NCBI GenBank assembly: GCA_021292165.1
Contig: CM037879.1
Coordinates: 158,379,278 to 158,443,277, forward strand
Length of the DNA: 64,000 nucleotides
DNA from: Shinisaurus crocodilurus
Lineage: Eukaryota > Chordata > Lepidosauria > Squamata > Shinisauridae
Direction: 5' to 3'
Position numbers and translations under genes: made by a program. Below are positions 1 to 10,801 of the stretch, piece by piece; position 1 is the stretch's first letter; the number at the start of each line of letters is the position of its first letter. The notes beneath the pieces are model-generated. The model was not told the origin of the DNA, did no database searches, and worked only from the letters and a program-made list of their open reading frames with translations.

Positions 1-1050
1 CTGCTTTTTGTGCACCTAACCTGATGAAGAGTTCTGGAGAACTTGAAAACTTGCACACGATGTGTGGGGCACTAAAGTCTCCAAGGAAAGCCTACATGTG
101 CATAGTCTCCAATTGCCCTGAAAATGCCAGGTCCATCCTGAATACCCTTGTTTAGGTCATGTTTAGATCCATGGCAGCAATTAGCCCCACTGGCAGATAC
201 CTGCAGAACGGCACAAAAACAGGCCCTGCAAATCTAACTCTTTTTCAGGCTAAACCCCACCACCACCAGACACCGGGGAACCGAAATTGGGATATGATCA
301 CAAAAGGTATAAGCAGAGCCCCTCAGCCAGCATCATCAGCTCAGCCAATCACCTGTCCTCTGTCTTTCCTCTGTGAGGTCATCCTTACTCAACAATGCTG
401 GCAGGTAGATCAGGTCATCACAGTTGCTGCTTGAATGTACTCATTTCTAACTGACCTGGCTGAGCAAAGCTCAAAATGCTTGCTGTAGCGTTTCTTCTTT
501 ATTATGCCGGCAACAACTTGTATGAGGTAAGAATCCAGACATAGCTCGATTTTATAACATATCTAATCTGTATGTAAAGGGGACTTTTGGGGGAAACAAC
601 AAATGTTTGGGGTGGTTTGACTAACGTGTAAAGAGTCACCCGCCTGGTTGTGACAAGTTAGCATTGCCTGGAGCCCAACAACCAGGGAAGATAGAAGAAA
701 GATTGGTCTTTAGGCAGCTAAACCATTCTTGCCTGTTGGGTTTTTTGTTGTTTTTTTTAAACCCTCCTTCCAATTATCCCCTGTGAATTTTGAAACTTGA
801 GTTTTCTCCAAACATTCCCAAATCCTAATCTAAGCCCTGAGAGTCAGCGGATTGGGTCCATGCCTTCCATTTTGAATACACATGGAGACTTCCGTTATCT
901 CAACACAGACTCTATCAGTGAATTGCCCTCAGCCAGACAACTGATTTCCCACTAGCAGGACAACCCCGCTGGTCCCAAAACTCACCCATTCGAGGGGTCA
1001 GAGATTCTGACAGCCCTCCTGTGCTCACTGTTGTCTTCTTTTCCTCTTGC
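1..1050. other. No gene recognised; intergenic
   Basis: I see no convincing exon here. A stretch near 100-155 resembles one at 2720-2768 (shared words such as catagtctccaatt and aatgccagg), so it is probably part of an unclassified dispersed repeat. The short open frames have no recognisable domain. Confidence 0.4.
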
Positions 1051-1051
1051 A

Positions 1052-1624
1052 GACTCTGAAAAAATGGGCTGAGATTAAAGAAGATGCAGAAGGAGTACAA
1101 CAAATTGGAAAAGTTTATTCAGCAGCTAGAAGCAGATGTGACTGACCTCCACAACAAAAAACTCTGCCCTGGAGGACAGCAAGAACACACTTAAGGAAGG
1201 CCTCTGTAACGTGGAGACTGAAAACCAAACCTTACAGGTCAGGACACGGTCACCAGCATGCACACACAGGCTAAGATGTCACACAAACTAATGAAGGAGC
1301 AGAGGGGTTTTAACAGCTGATCCAGCAGCTAGAAGAGCATGTTCATCACCTCCAAAACAAAAACTCTGCCCTGGAGGACTACAAGAACAAACTTCAGGAG
1401 GACATCTGGAGACTGGAGACAGAAAGACAAGAACTGCAAGACAGGGTTTCCATCACACAGCAGAGGTTGGAGCAGGAACAACTGGAACACCAGATTACTA
1501 AAGCTCAACTTCTGGCTCAAACCAAGATGAGGAAATCCACAACATGGAAGCCACAAAAGAAACGTGGAATCTCGGCCTTCGGAAGAGACAGTTCCACACC
1601 AAAAAATAGAAACTTGTTTGATGC
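1052..1624 (+). pseudogene. Decayed coiled-coil protein fragment with internal repeat
   Basis: Two successive segments (about 1085-1235 and 1318-1545) translate, in different frames, to similar heptad-rich coiled-coil peptides. Both contain an IQQLE motif, followed by 'LHNK' in the first and 'HLQNKNSALED' in the second. The first segment carries an extra A in an A-run near 1159-1164, which shifts the frame relative to the second copy, and a stop codon lies just upstream in the coiled-coil frame. A pyrimidine tract ending in ttgcag at about 1052 looks like a splice acceptor. I do not recognise the parent gene. It could be one or two exons of a long coiled-coil protein that has decayed, or a real exon with a sequence error. 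The frame after 1540 becomes low-complexity and is probably not coding. Confidence 0.4.
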
Positions 1625-2158
1625 TCTTGAAATCTGGTGTACTCCGCTAGACTGTAGAACTCATCCCCGCCCGAAGTCCTGTCCTTCCTTCCTTCTTCCT
1701 TCCTTCTCCTTTAATTTGTAACGTGTACCCTATTGCCATGAAACCACCAGTACTGTTCTGCCCTCCTCCCTCTATATTATGAAATATACATATATAGCTA
1801 TAGAGTATTCCAAAATAAGAGTTAAATATAAATATATCTTTCTGAAGGTTACAGAAGTGTGTGCATGTTTTTTGCAGCAGCCCAGCTTCCTAATAATTCC
1901 TGTGTGCATTTGTGTTTTAATGCAACCCCTCTGGATGGCTGATCGAATTCGGAATGGTGAGTGGCAGTACATAATCTCTTCCACAGAATCTCTCATGGAA
2001 AGACACTACGTTTCACAAAGGCATCGAGAATCATGAAGAATCTATCATTTACTCAGCGATTGTAGAGAAATGCCACCCAAAAAATGGCCATAAGAAAGGG
2101 GGTGGGAAAAGTCTATCACAAGTGATGAAGGCTGCATCTTCAAAAATGACCATTATAC

Positions 2159-2180
2159 TGTGTGTGTGTGTGTGTGTGTG
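2159..2180. repeat. (TG)n microsatellite
   Basis: Eleven uninterrupted TG dinucleotides. Confidence 0.9.
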
Positions 2181-2469
2181 CTGGTGTATATTGTACGGCG
2201 CTGCTGTGAGAGGGCTTAAACAGCCCTTTGCACCTTATTATTTTTACATTGTATTCACGGACTGCAGCTGCAACTGCGCACTTGGCTCCGCACACACACA
2301 AGATTGGGGCAGGCTCTGTTCTGAAGCCAAGGAACTGCTGCCATTGCATGTCATTTGGCCCTCGCTTTGCCAGGGGGGAAAGGATGCTGTCAGCCTCACA
2401 TGCCTTTGCACTGCAAAGGCAAAGGAGGAGCGGGACTTCTGCCATCTTCTGCACCAACCTTTCCAACAG

Positions 2470-2600
2470 ATGTGTTGGACTGCAACTCCCACCCATGCCC
2501 AGTGAGCATGGCGAGTTTCCTTCCAATGGCCATGCTGGTTGGGAATGATGGGAGTTGCAGTCAAACTCACCTGGAGGGCGCTAGGTTGGGCGATGCTGTT
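2470..2600. mobile_element. Foldback MITE, hAT-like 'ctccagatg' family
   Basis: Imperfect inverted repeat. The left arm contains gttggactgcaactccca and the right arm contains gggagttgcagtc, separated by a short spacer with catgctgg. It is the same family as the copies near 25.8, 28.4, 28.7, 31.8, 32.0, 33.6, 35.3, 36.7 and 63.2 kb. The ends are worn and I cannot place a target duplication. Confidence 0.6.
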
Positions 2601-2824
2601 CTGCCCCATCCCTGACAGCCCCAATGTGAGTATTTTGCTTCCTGCAGGATGAGAAGGGTGTGTGTGTGGCAGGCCATGAAAGCAATTGGATGTGAGCAAA
2701 AAATAGCTGTTGACATCCTCATAGTCTCCAATTACCCCCAAAATGCCAGGGCCATCCCAAAAACCCTTAAGCCATCACAGCTTCTCACTTTGTCATGCAG
2801 AGTCCCCTGCCTCCCGCAACTGCA

Positions 2825-2909
2825 AGCTATTTAAAGGGGCCATGGGCAAAACTGCAGCTAAGCTTGCAGTCTTAGCTGCAATTTTGCCCATGGCCCCTTT
2901 AAGATAGCT
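2825..2909. repeat. Near-perfect 36-bp-arm hairpin
   Basis: The two arms (about 2827-2862 and 2871-2906) are inverted copies centred on a short loop; each includes ggggccatgggcaaaa or its complement. It would form a long stem in DNA or RNA. It is probably a short palindromic MITE. Confidence 0.75.
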
Positions 2910-3311
2910 CTGCTTAGGCTTGAACAGCAAGCAGGGAGGGAACAGACTCTGCTAAGCTGGGAGGGCCAGGTGAGGGTGTGTGTGTGTGCGAGTGCGTGCT
3001 CATGCATGTGTGCATGCGCACATATGCTCTATCTGCTGCACATTGCTGTGGGAAAGGGATTAGCTGGGTGAAAGCCTGGACCTATGGAGAGGTGAATGAG
3101 GGAATTTATCACATGATTCCTATCTTTATATTGCCAAGGTTTTTATTTCCTAACAGAGCTGACTCTTTGCCTCTAACAGGCGAGTTTACAGACAGGCAAA
3201 GACCTTCCTCTTTTGGAAGGCATTTGGGACTAGCCTGTGATGTGATGGAATGCTGTTTTTACTCTCTATGAATATTGTACTGTTTTTAATGCTATATTTA
3301 TATAATATATA

Positions 3312-3561
3312 CAGTCATGCCTTGGATTGAGAGCATAATTCGTTCCGGAAACGTGCTTGTAATCCAAAACACTCTTATATCAAAACGAAATCCCCAAAAA
3401 AAAATTTGTACAGAGATTTTTAATTTAAGCCGTACTACAGTATTTGTATTGCAAGATGTTGCTTGTATATCAGGTAAAAAAAATTTAAATAAATATTTAA
3501 AAATTTGCTTGTCTTGCAAAACGCTCTCAAACCAAGTTACTTGCAATCCAAGGTATTACTG
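3312..3561. mobile_element. Tc1/mariner-type MITE (copy 1)
   Basis: Terminal inverted repeats of about 19 bp (left cagtcatgccttggatt; right, inverted, cagtaataccttggatt) are flanked on both sides by TA, the target duplication of Tc1/mariner transposons. A subterminal motif gcataattcgttccggaa is shared with the copy at 20006-20264. At 250 bp with no transposase, this is a non-autonomous element. Confidence 0.85.
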
Positions 3562-3590
3562 TATATAATTTTAATATTATTGATGATTTA

Positions 3591-4522
3591 CCGTATATAC
3601 TCGACTTTAAGTCTAGTTTTTCAGCACATTTTTTGTGCTGAAAAATGCCCCCTAGACTTATACGTGGGTCAGCGGCCCCCCAGGACCCCCGCCGCCACCG
3701 CAAGGGACCTCCAGGCACCCCCCTCCACCCCCAGGACCCCTGCCGCCACCCCACCCCCACCCCCGTACCTGCACCCGCCGCCTGCCGAAGCCCCTCCGTC
3801 GAAGCCGCGCCGCAGCCCCCCCAGACACCCCCATGCCACCCCCACACTACCCCCAGACACCCCCCGTCACCGTACCTGCTCCCGCCGCCGAAGCCCCACT
3901 TCTTGTGGATTCGCGGAGCGCAGCGGAGAGGGCGTGTGGTGGACCGGCGGCTCCGTCTGCGCGGCGCCGAGGCGAGCGATCCGGCCAAAGGCGAGCGATC
4001 CAGGGGGGCGCCTGAAGTTTCCGGCTCGTCCTTCCTCCCTTCCGCTCAAGCAGCGCCCGGGCAAGCGGGGACGGCGTTAGATCCAGGGAAAGCAAACGCC
4101 GCCCCCCACCGGAAGAAAAATAGAGAGGCGGGGGGAGAAGGAAACTTCAGGCGCCCCCCTGGATCGCTCGCCTTTGGCCGGATCGCTCGCCTCGGCGCCG
4201 CACAGACGGAGCCGCCGGTCCACCACGTGCCCTCTCCGCTGCGCTCCGCGAATCCACAAGAAGTGGGGCTTCAGGCGGCGGGAGCAGGTACGGTGACGGG
4301 GGGTGTGGGGGGCTGCAGCGCGGCGCGGCTTCGACGGGGGAGGGGCTTCGGCGGCGGGTGCAGGTACGGGGGTGGGGGGTGTCGGGGTGGCGGCGGGAGT
4401 CTCCCCTCGTACATTTCCCACCCTAGACTTATACTGGGGGCAATAAGTTTTCCCAGTTTGGGGGGGGTGAAATTAGGGGCCTCGACTTATGTTAGGGCCG
4501 ACTTAAAGTCGAGTATATACGG
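3591..4522. mobile_element. GC-rich 0.93-kb foldback transposon
   Basis: The element begins ccgtatatactcgacttta and ends with its inverted form. The arms are long inverted repeats: the block around 3880-4030 (with cttcttgtggattcgcgg) returns inverted at about 4150-4275. The interior is CpG- and C/G-run-rich, so open frames across it in several phases are composition artefacts rather than genes. It looks like a non-autonomous DNA transposon. I could not define a target duplication or superfamily. Confidence 0.7.
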
Positions 4523-4571
4523 GTAATTCTATTTTTAACTTTTGTATTTTTCTATTTTTGTTTTAATTGTA

Positions 4572-4648
4572 TGAGTTTTAAAGGTTGTAAGCCGCCTTGG
4601 GTCCCAGTGTTGGGAGAAAGGCAGGATACAAATAAATAATAATATAGT
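4572..4648 (+). mobile_element. LINE/SINE 3'-tail fragment
   Basis: Contains gtaagccgccttgggtccc followed by an aaataaataataa tail, the 3' end shared by Sauria SINEs and their partner LINE. No SINE head is present, so this is a 5'-truncated insertion. Confidence 0.5.
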
Positions 4649-4784
4649 GTCAGAAGGAAATGCAAAAAACTTCCCCTTCTCTCCGAAGATCCATGTTTGG
4701 GGGTGTGGGGTGGGTAAGCCTCACCTGTTGAATTTGTGCCAATCCTGACAATTTTAAAACAAAGAGATTGCCCTGCAAGCACTG

Positions 4785-4810
4785 ACACACACACACACAC
4801 ACACACACAC
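4785..4810. repeat. (CA)n microsatellite
   Basis: Uninterrupted AC dinucleotides just upstream of the solo LTR that starts at 4843. Confidence 0.9.
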
Positions 4811-4842
4811 TGTACATGAAAAACAGATATCAACAATTAAGG

Positions 4843-5577
4843 TGTGAAGGAAAAAGCCTCAAGAGTTTCCTGCACCACACACACCTCAGGTGTGAACAAG
4901 TATAATCCCAGCTGAAGGTGGGGAATCCCATGTAAATGTACTGATGGGCTCTGATAGGCACTGTCGCCAAGAGTCTCTCGTGAATATGCATAGTTCTCTT
5001 TGATCCCCCTGTGCCACAGGTATTTGGCATGCAAATGTAGTCCAAGCCCTGTAGTCATGAGAGAAGAACCACAACCCCCCTGCCTAGCCAGATGAAGTTC
5101 ATCCTGATTGGCTAAAGACACTGGGCTACTGAATGGAGGGGGGAGAGAATCTATACTGCCTGCTGTGGCATTTGGTTTAGGTTATTGTCCACACGCTTTG
5201 GCAGGAAGAGGGCTGTGCTGAGGTAAGCCCTGAAGAGGATAAAAACCCCAGGTAAAGTAAGGCCTGGGTAGTGATATAGTAAAAGAACTAGCTTTGTTGT
5301 TTTATAGCTCTACTGTGTATACCAAAGTGTCTCCCCACCTTGTCTCCTTCCCTCATTTCCCATCTTTTGTTGTAATCTGTTTACCTTGAATAAACCTTCC
5401 TGGTTTTACCCCACATGGCATGTGTGGTTCCTCTGTGGTTCAGCGCTAAATCCAGAGTACGGACACGGGCAAGGCCCTGAGAGAGACTGGTCAAGACTGC
5501 AGAGCTAAGGCTGGCAGTTTTGCACTTTGATCTCTGGTCTTGAGTAAAGGACCGGTTGGCAGAGTCCCTTCTTCACA
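4843..5577 (+). mobile_element. Solo LTR, family copy D (735 bp)
   Basis: Begins tgtgaagg and ends cttcaca (TG...CA). It is flanked by a perfect 5-bp target duplication, taagg at 4838-4842 and 5578-5582. An AATAAA signal lies at 5389-5394, which sets the transcriptional sense as plus. The block aligns by eye with the LTRs at 39239, 50642 and 60351: a CA tract near the 5' end, 'catcctgattggct' in the middle, and 'gaataaaccttc' followed by a 'ccccacatgg'-like stretch near the 3' end. No internal retroviral or gypsy genes remain beside it, so it is a solo LTR left by recombination. Confidence 0.88.
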
Positions 5578-5599
5578 TAAGGGTTTCAGTAAAGTAAAA

Positions 5600-6180
5600 A
5601 ACTTATTACAAAAGTCATTTATAAAATAATATATAATAACAGATTAATTATAATATATAAGATTTTGTGTGTTTCCTCTAATACCTCTTGTACTTGACCA
5701 TTCTCTTTGGTTGCCTGGCCATACCCTTGGCCACACCCTCATCTTGCCTGGCCACACCCTCTTGCTCACACCTTCATGTTGCTTAACCATACCTCTTACA
5801 AATTCACATGTGTGTCCCTATTTTAATCTGTGAAATGTTGGAAGGTATAAATGTGCGGACCTATGCACAAATAAGCTTTCCCAGTTTGGGACCATGATTG
5901 TGCAGGGTTCCAAAACAAGGTGAAAGATTATATGCATAGAGGTCTACGTGTATAGGCCTTCCCTGCAGATATCCACACCTAACAATTGGACATGAGGGGT
6001 CGGGCCAGGGCCAGGGCCAGCTATGCCATGTCACCTTGGGGGCAGAACCAGAGGCATGGCCCCTAGGTGCAATTCCTCTTCACCCAAAGCACATGGGAAG
6101 GGGCTGATATGTGTGTATTGACAAGCAGCTTTGACTATCACCCACCATCTTGTGCCTTTCAGGCATTCCAGTATGACAAA
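5600..6180. other. No gene recognised
   Basis: AT-rich spacer followed by a short segment with repeated 'cctggccacacc' words (about 5715-5790). No exon or element boundary is clear. Confidence 0.4.
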
Positions 6181-6185
6181 GGCAT

Positions 6186-6400
6186 GAGAGCCAGTGCAGT
6201 ATAGTGGTTAGTGTTGGACTGGGTCTCAAGAATTCTGGGTTCTAGTCTCCATTTGGCCATAAAGCTCACTGATTCTCAGCCTAACCTACCTCACAGGGTT
6301 ATTGTGAGGATAAAATGGAGAGGAGGCGCACTATGTAAGCCACCTTGGGTTCCTCGCAAGAGGAAAAAAGGTAGGTTATAAATGTAATAATTCCATGACA
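6186..6400 (+). mobile_element. Sauria-type SINE
   Basis: The tRNA-derived head starts gagagccagtgcagtatagtgg. It is followed by the conserved body (cagcctaacctacctcacag, gaggataaaatggagagg) and a 3' tail with taagccaccttgggttcc. The middle is slightly shortened relative to the copy at 27679. Sauria SINEs are known from squamates. Confidence 0.85.
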
Positions 6401-6999
6401 GTGGAGATGAAGAGAACAAACCATCTTTCCAACTCAGTAGAATGACTGCATGCTTTTTATCTCTAAATTATTTCACCGAAGTAGAAAACTAGAAAAATTA
6501 GACTATTACTCAGAATTAGGTATTTCAGAGACTTTTAAAAGCATGTAGTCTTAGTTCTTTCCATAAAATTGGCAGCCCATATCTGACAGGAATTTTACAG
6601 GATTCAAATGAGACAAAAATGTTGATTCTTTTGCTGTGTTTATGAAAGAGCAATGAAAGTCCTGTTTGTTAAGTCTCAACTACTGATACTACAAATATCT
6701 TCCATGATTTAAGGATGCAAATAGTCCTAGTCGCAGGTATTTACCTTTCTATGAAAGTGCTAGGTTTCCTGCCTAGCATTTTTAACATATGACACATGGA
6801 AGCTGGGATCCAAGCCATTGCAAATATGGTGAGTTCGGTTTATTATACTTTTGATACCACGTGTATTATACTTTTGATACTATTCTTTCTTTTATGAAAT
6901 TCTATGAATTTTTTGAACTGCTAGCAGTTTTCTTCAGGTACTGCTTGTCAGCTCCGGGTCCTGAGCAGCAAGGGTCCTGGGCTGGAACACTGGAGGCCA

Positions 7000-7330
7000 G
7001 GGGTGAGCAGAGTTCAGAAAACAGGCAGAGGTCGAGGCACATATCAAGTGAGGTGGGGACCAGAGGCAGGAGGTGAGTCCAGTAAGCAAACAAGAGCCCA
7101 GGTAAGGGTGAGAGGCAGGAGGCAAATCCAGTAGGCAAACAGAGTTCAGGCAAGGGCCAGAGGCAAATCCAAGAAGCGAACATAGTCCAGGCAAGAGGCA
7201 AAGTCCAAAGTCAGGCAAAATTCAGGTATGTACCAGGCAGAGAAGGGCCAGAGGCTAGAAGTGTTGGTCAAGAGCGGACACGGGTCAAACACCAGGCAAG
7301 GATCAAGGTTGGTTGCCGGAGCCAGCTGCA
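7000..7330. repeat. Degenerate tandem array (purine-rich)
   Basis: A loosely periodic array built from variants of 'ccaggcaagaggcaaatcc', 'agtaggcaaacag' and 'agtccag'. The period is irregular at roughly 20-45 bp. It looks like a decayed minisatellite or an internal repeat block of a larger element. The open frames across it are products of the repetition. Confidence 0.5.
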
Positions 7331-7559
7331 GACAACACATAGGCTTATGTTGCTGTGGCAAAGGTTTGAGAGAAGAGGAAACCCTTATATAGGGCTTCTC
7401 ACTGCTCCCAACTGGTGTGTGTTAATGCACCTGGGACTGCGTGAGGAAGTACTGCAGACTGGCCTGTTGTTACCAAGGCAGCCACCAGATGAAGCTGCAG
7501 AGCTCCAAAATCCTCTCACAAGCCGAAAGAAAAGTATACCCAACAAATCTTCATAAAGC

Positions 7560-8870
7560 AGGGGTGGGAAACCTCTGGTCCACAGCTTCCACTCATCACA
7601 GCAATCAGGCTTAGAAAAAAGGTTCCATTGATGAAAATGGGACCTTTTCTCCAATTACTGTGCAGGGAAGGACATGGCTTGAATGATTGTGTGTGAACAG
7701 GAGGATGGAGGTGTGTAAATGGGATGTTGATGTGGTTTGGTCCTATGCATAGCTGACATGTAGTCCCCAGGAGGTTACCCAGGAGAGACTGTAGTCCTCA
7801 GACTGAACAATGTTCCCCTGTTGTAATGCAACTACTGCTAAAATGAATGAACAACCTATATTTAATGTGTGTTAAAATATACCCTTCTAGATGGAATTAG
7901 ATCTATGGACAGAACAATCCTATAAGTGAGGGAGGGACCACCATTTCCAATGCCCTACCGCAGGGGGGGGGGGCATCTTTTTTACTTTTTATTTTGCTGT
8001 TTCCAACTGTTCCTTTTTTAAAACTTTTCCCTCCCATTATTCCAATAGGAGGGAAATTTGCGCCAGCTCCAAAGGCAGCCTTAGCTCTTCCATTGTGTTG
8101 GGCCATGGAAGTGCTTTGTTTCCTGCAGGTCCACAGCCTCTTCTGGCATGTCCACAGAATGCCTCCTTTTTGGGGGAAGTCCAGCATCAGACTTCTGACA
8201 TCAGAAAAGCACCAGCTGTGGATCTTTCTGCAGCCTCATGGAGGAAGCTTGCAAAGTTGGGTCTTCTCCAAGGGCAGACTTCTCTCTCTCCCTGCCCTCA
8301 GAGGAGGATATCCAAAAAATCCTATGCCCCCATGGACACCCTCAAAGGAAGCATACGACTGCAACCTTAGTCACAAACACATTATTATCAAAAATCACAC
8401 TGCAATTTCCCCCCTAAGGAAATAGCTATTGCAAATGGGAAAATTGATTTAAAAATAATAATCTATGCTGACTGGACACCATCTATTCTAAACCATGCTT
8501 TCAGATAAGTAAAATGTTAGTTTATTGAACTCCCGCCCACACACAGGCAGTCTCACAGGTGAAAACACAATACTGTAAATGATTACAATGTTTGCCCCTG
8601 GCTCCAATGATGAAATGATCTTCACGTATCCTAGTCAGAAAACAGCAGATTGACACAGAAAAGAAAAAAAAGATATGAAAGCAATCTCATTGAAATACGC
8701 AAGTATTTTTACAGTGTATTTTCCCAATATTTTTTTTTACCAGAACTGTTTTTTCTTGGAGGCACAGAACTGTTTTCAAAATGACCTGCATGGTGTATGG
8801 CTTTTATTTCAGCAGACAGACATTTGAGAATTATTTTGAATTAACACAATGACTAATGAAATCATATACC
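7560..8870. other. Intergenic, 3' of LAPTM4A; nothing assigned
   Basis: Contains a G-run near 7963-7974. A second possible minus-strand AATAAA (tttatt at about 8520) could serve as a distal polyadenylation signal for LAPTM4A. No exon is recognised. Confidence 0.4.
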
Positions 8871-8879
8871 ATTACCACT

Positions 8880-9542
8880 GTTTTTTAAACAAGATTTATT
8901 AAAGCATCATTTATAAACAAAGATGAAAATACATAAGATTAGAAGCATGCAACTGACACAAATGTAATTTCTGTGTGCACTTTTCCTGCATTCACAGCAT
9001 ACGGTAAAAACTTCAAACTGCAGTGCCAACTTCAGGCTTCCTGAAAATATTGTTTCAAGGCATAGGATAACAGTAAAAGATAAGATAAAGAAGAAAGTGC
9101 TAAGTAAATACATACATATAATTATATACCACATTTGCACTCCTTCCCCCACACTAACAAACAAAACAAAAAAACCGTCTTCTTGCTGTCTGATCAGATT
9201 GTCCTCCTGTATGTGTAAAATGCTTGATCTTGTGAACACCTATCTCCCAGACCGTCCTTTACTTATCCAAGTTAAATGAAACAAGTAATACATGTGAATG
9301 AAGTTGTATACAGAGACAAAGTGCCTTAAGGCAATAATTGCATAAGAGGATTAAGGAGATCAATAAAATTAAAGCTACCAAGAAGGGGCAGGGGAATCAT
9401 TCCCATATGGATTTTGTTTAGTAAGGTTATATCAAATGCCTCTCAACCATATGTGTTGCTCCTAAAGCCCTGAATACTTAAGCAGTCCTGCAGTATAAAA
9501 AGATGAAGCTGGTGCAGGTGTTTCACCACATGTTGTGTTGCT
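8880..9542 (-). other. LAPTM4A: LAPTM4A 3'UTR (inferred)
   Basis: Sequence downstream of the LAPTM4A stop codon on the minus strand. The first good AATAAA hexamer lies at 8900-8895 (tttatt on plus), giving a 3'UTR of about 0.65 kb. The exact cleavage site is inferred, and a longer form ending near 8.5 kb is possible. Confidence 0.65.
8895..8900 (-). terminator. LAPTM4A: Polyadenylation signal AATAAA
   Basis: Canonical AATAAA on the minus strand about 640 nt past the LAPTM4A stop codon. Cleavage would be expected 10-30 nt further, near 8870-8885. Confidence 0.65.
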
Positions 9543-9617
9543 TCAGGCTGGTATGTAAGGGGGTGGAGGTTCCTTCTCTGGCATCTTCACTGCCATTTCG
9601 TAGGTTGGCAGGACATA
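9543..9617 (-). CDS. LAPTM4A: LAPTM4A exon 7 (C-terminal tail, stop)
   Basis: Codes residues 206-229, [18 protein letters not shown] and on to ...YIPA, then TGA. The acceptor reads ttacag. It carries the second PPxY motif, and the first is completed across the exon 6/7 junction (PPQ|Y). Confidence 0.95.
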   Translation of the reverse strand, partial: YVLPTYEMAVKMPEKEPPPPYIPA

Positions 9618-10767
9618 CTGTAATGGAAAAGAAGGGTTGTATGCTGTGTTGTTTTTAATAAAACACCAGGTTCTGAAAATTTCATCCTAGCGGAATATTT
9701 TATGACAGCCCATGGCAGAAAGGGAAAGGTTTTATACTACCGCACGAAAGCCAAATTATTTTTCTAGTTTAGTGTCAAAAGCAGCCTACGGCTGCATGGA
9801 GTGTCAAAATAGCTGGCAGTAAGGTTTTTCTATTACAATGAATTGTACAGCTACTCTGGACAGTTTGCCCTATCATTATCCAAGTCGTCACTTGCTGGCT
9901 ATTCTCAACATTTGCGTTGGAATGGCCTTGCAAAGAACTCCTTCCTCCAGTGTTGTTCATTTTATGTTAATTTGCAATCTTACATTGCTCATATTTTCTT
10001 ACCATTTTGCCACAGAACCTGAGAGAGAAAGTGACTGTTCCACCTCACAAGTGGTAGCATGAATGACCACTTAGGACACAATCCTATGCATGTTTATACA
10101 GAAAAAAGTCCTACAACTCCCAGCATTCCCCAGCCAGCATGACTGCCTGGGGAATGCTGGGAGTTGTGGGACTTTTTTCTGTCTAAATATGCACAGGATT
10201 GCACTCTTATTCTATTTAAGAAAACTACACACAGAACTACACTGGGAAGGACCGTAGCTCAGTGGTAGAGCACCTGCTTTGTATGCAAAAGGTCCCAAGT
10301 TCAATTCCCTGGCATCTCCAGGTAGGGCTGGGAAAGAATCCTGCATGAAACCTGGAGAGTCACTGCCAGTCAGTGTTGACAATACTGAGCCAAGTGGACC
10401 AATGATCTGACTTAGTATAAGGCAGCTTCCTATGTACCTATGAGCACAGTGTGAATTCAACATCCATCCCTCTAGAAAACATCGTTTTGAACATTCCCCA
10501 AAGGAGAAAATATTAAAATATTGAATGAATTGAATTCTTTGTTCCAACTCATTGCCTTTATGTAGTATACTACAATATAACAGCAGATGCTTACATAGCT
10601 ATAATCCAAATGGCTTCTCTATTGCAAGAGTTATGCTTTAGTAGTGGGTACAGATAAAATCTCAAACGGCTACCAACTAGTTTACAGTGTAAGAATTCAG
10701 GGCAGAAAGATTAACAGAATTTCCTAACTTCTGTGAATTCCAGAGAAATGCATTGCTCTGGAGTAAT

Positions 10768-10801
<34 letters not shown>

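Noticed and set aside
3645..4526. Long plus-strand frame of 293 codons, and others on both strands
   Set aside because: It lies in the GC-rich inverted-repeat element. Frames are open in several phases because the sequence is Pro/Gly/Arg-coding low complexity, and no domain is recognisable.
1..8800. MATN3 exons, expected next to LAPTM4A by mammalian gene order
   Set aside because: I found no von Willebrand A or EGF-like coding sequence in this stretch. The gene may lie outside the window.
10247..10330. tRNA gene on the plus strand
   Set aside because: Boxes A and B resemble a tRNA, but no acceptor stem closes and the same head plus a long shared body occurs three more times. It is a SINE.
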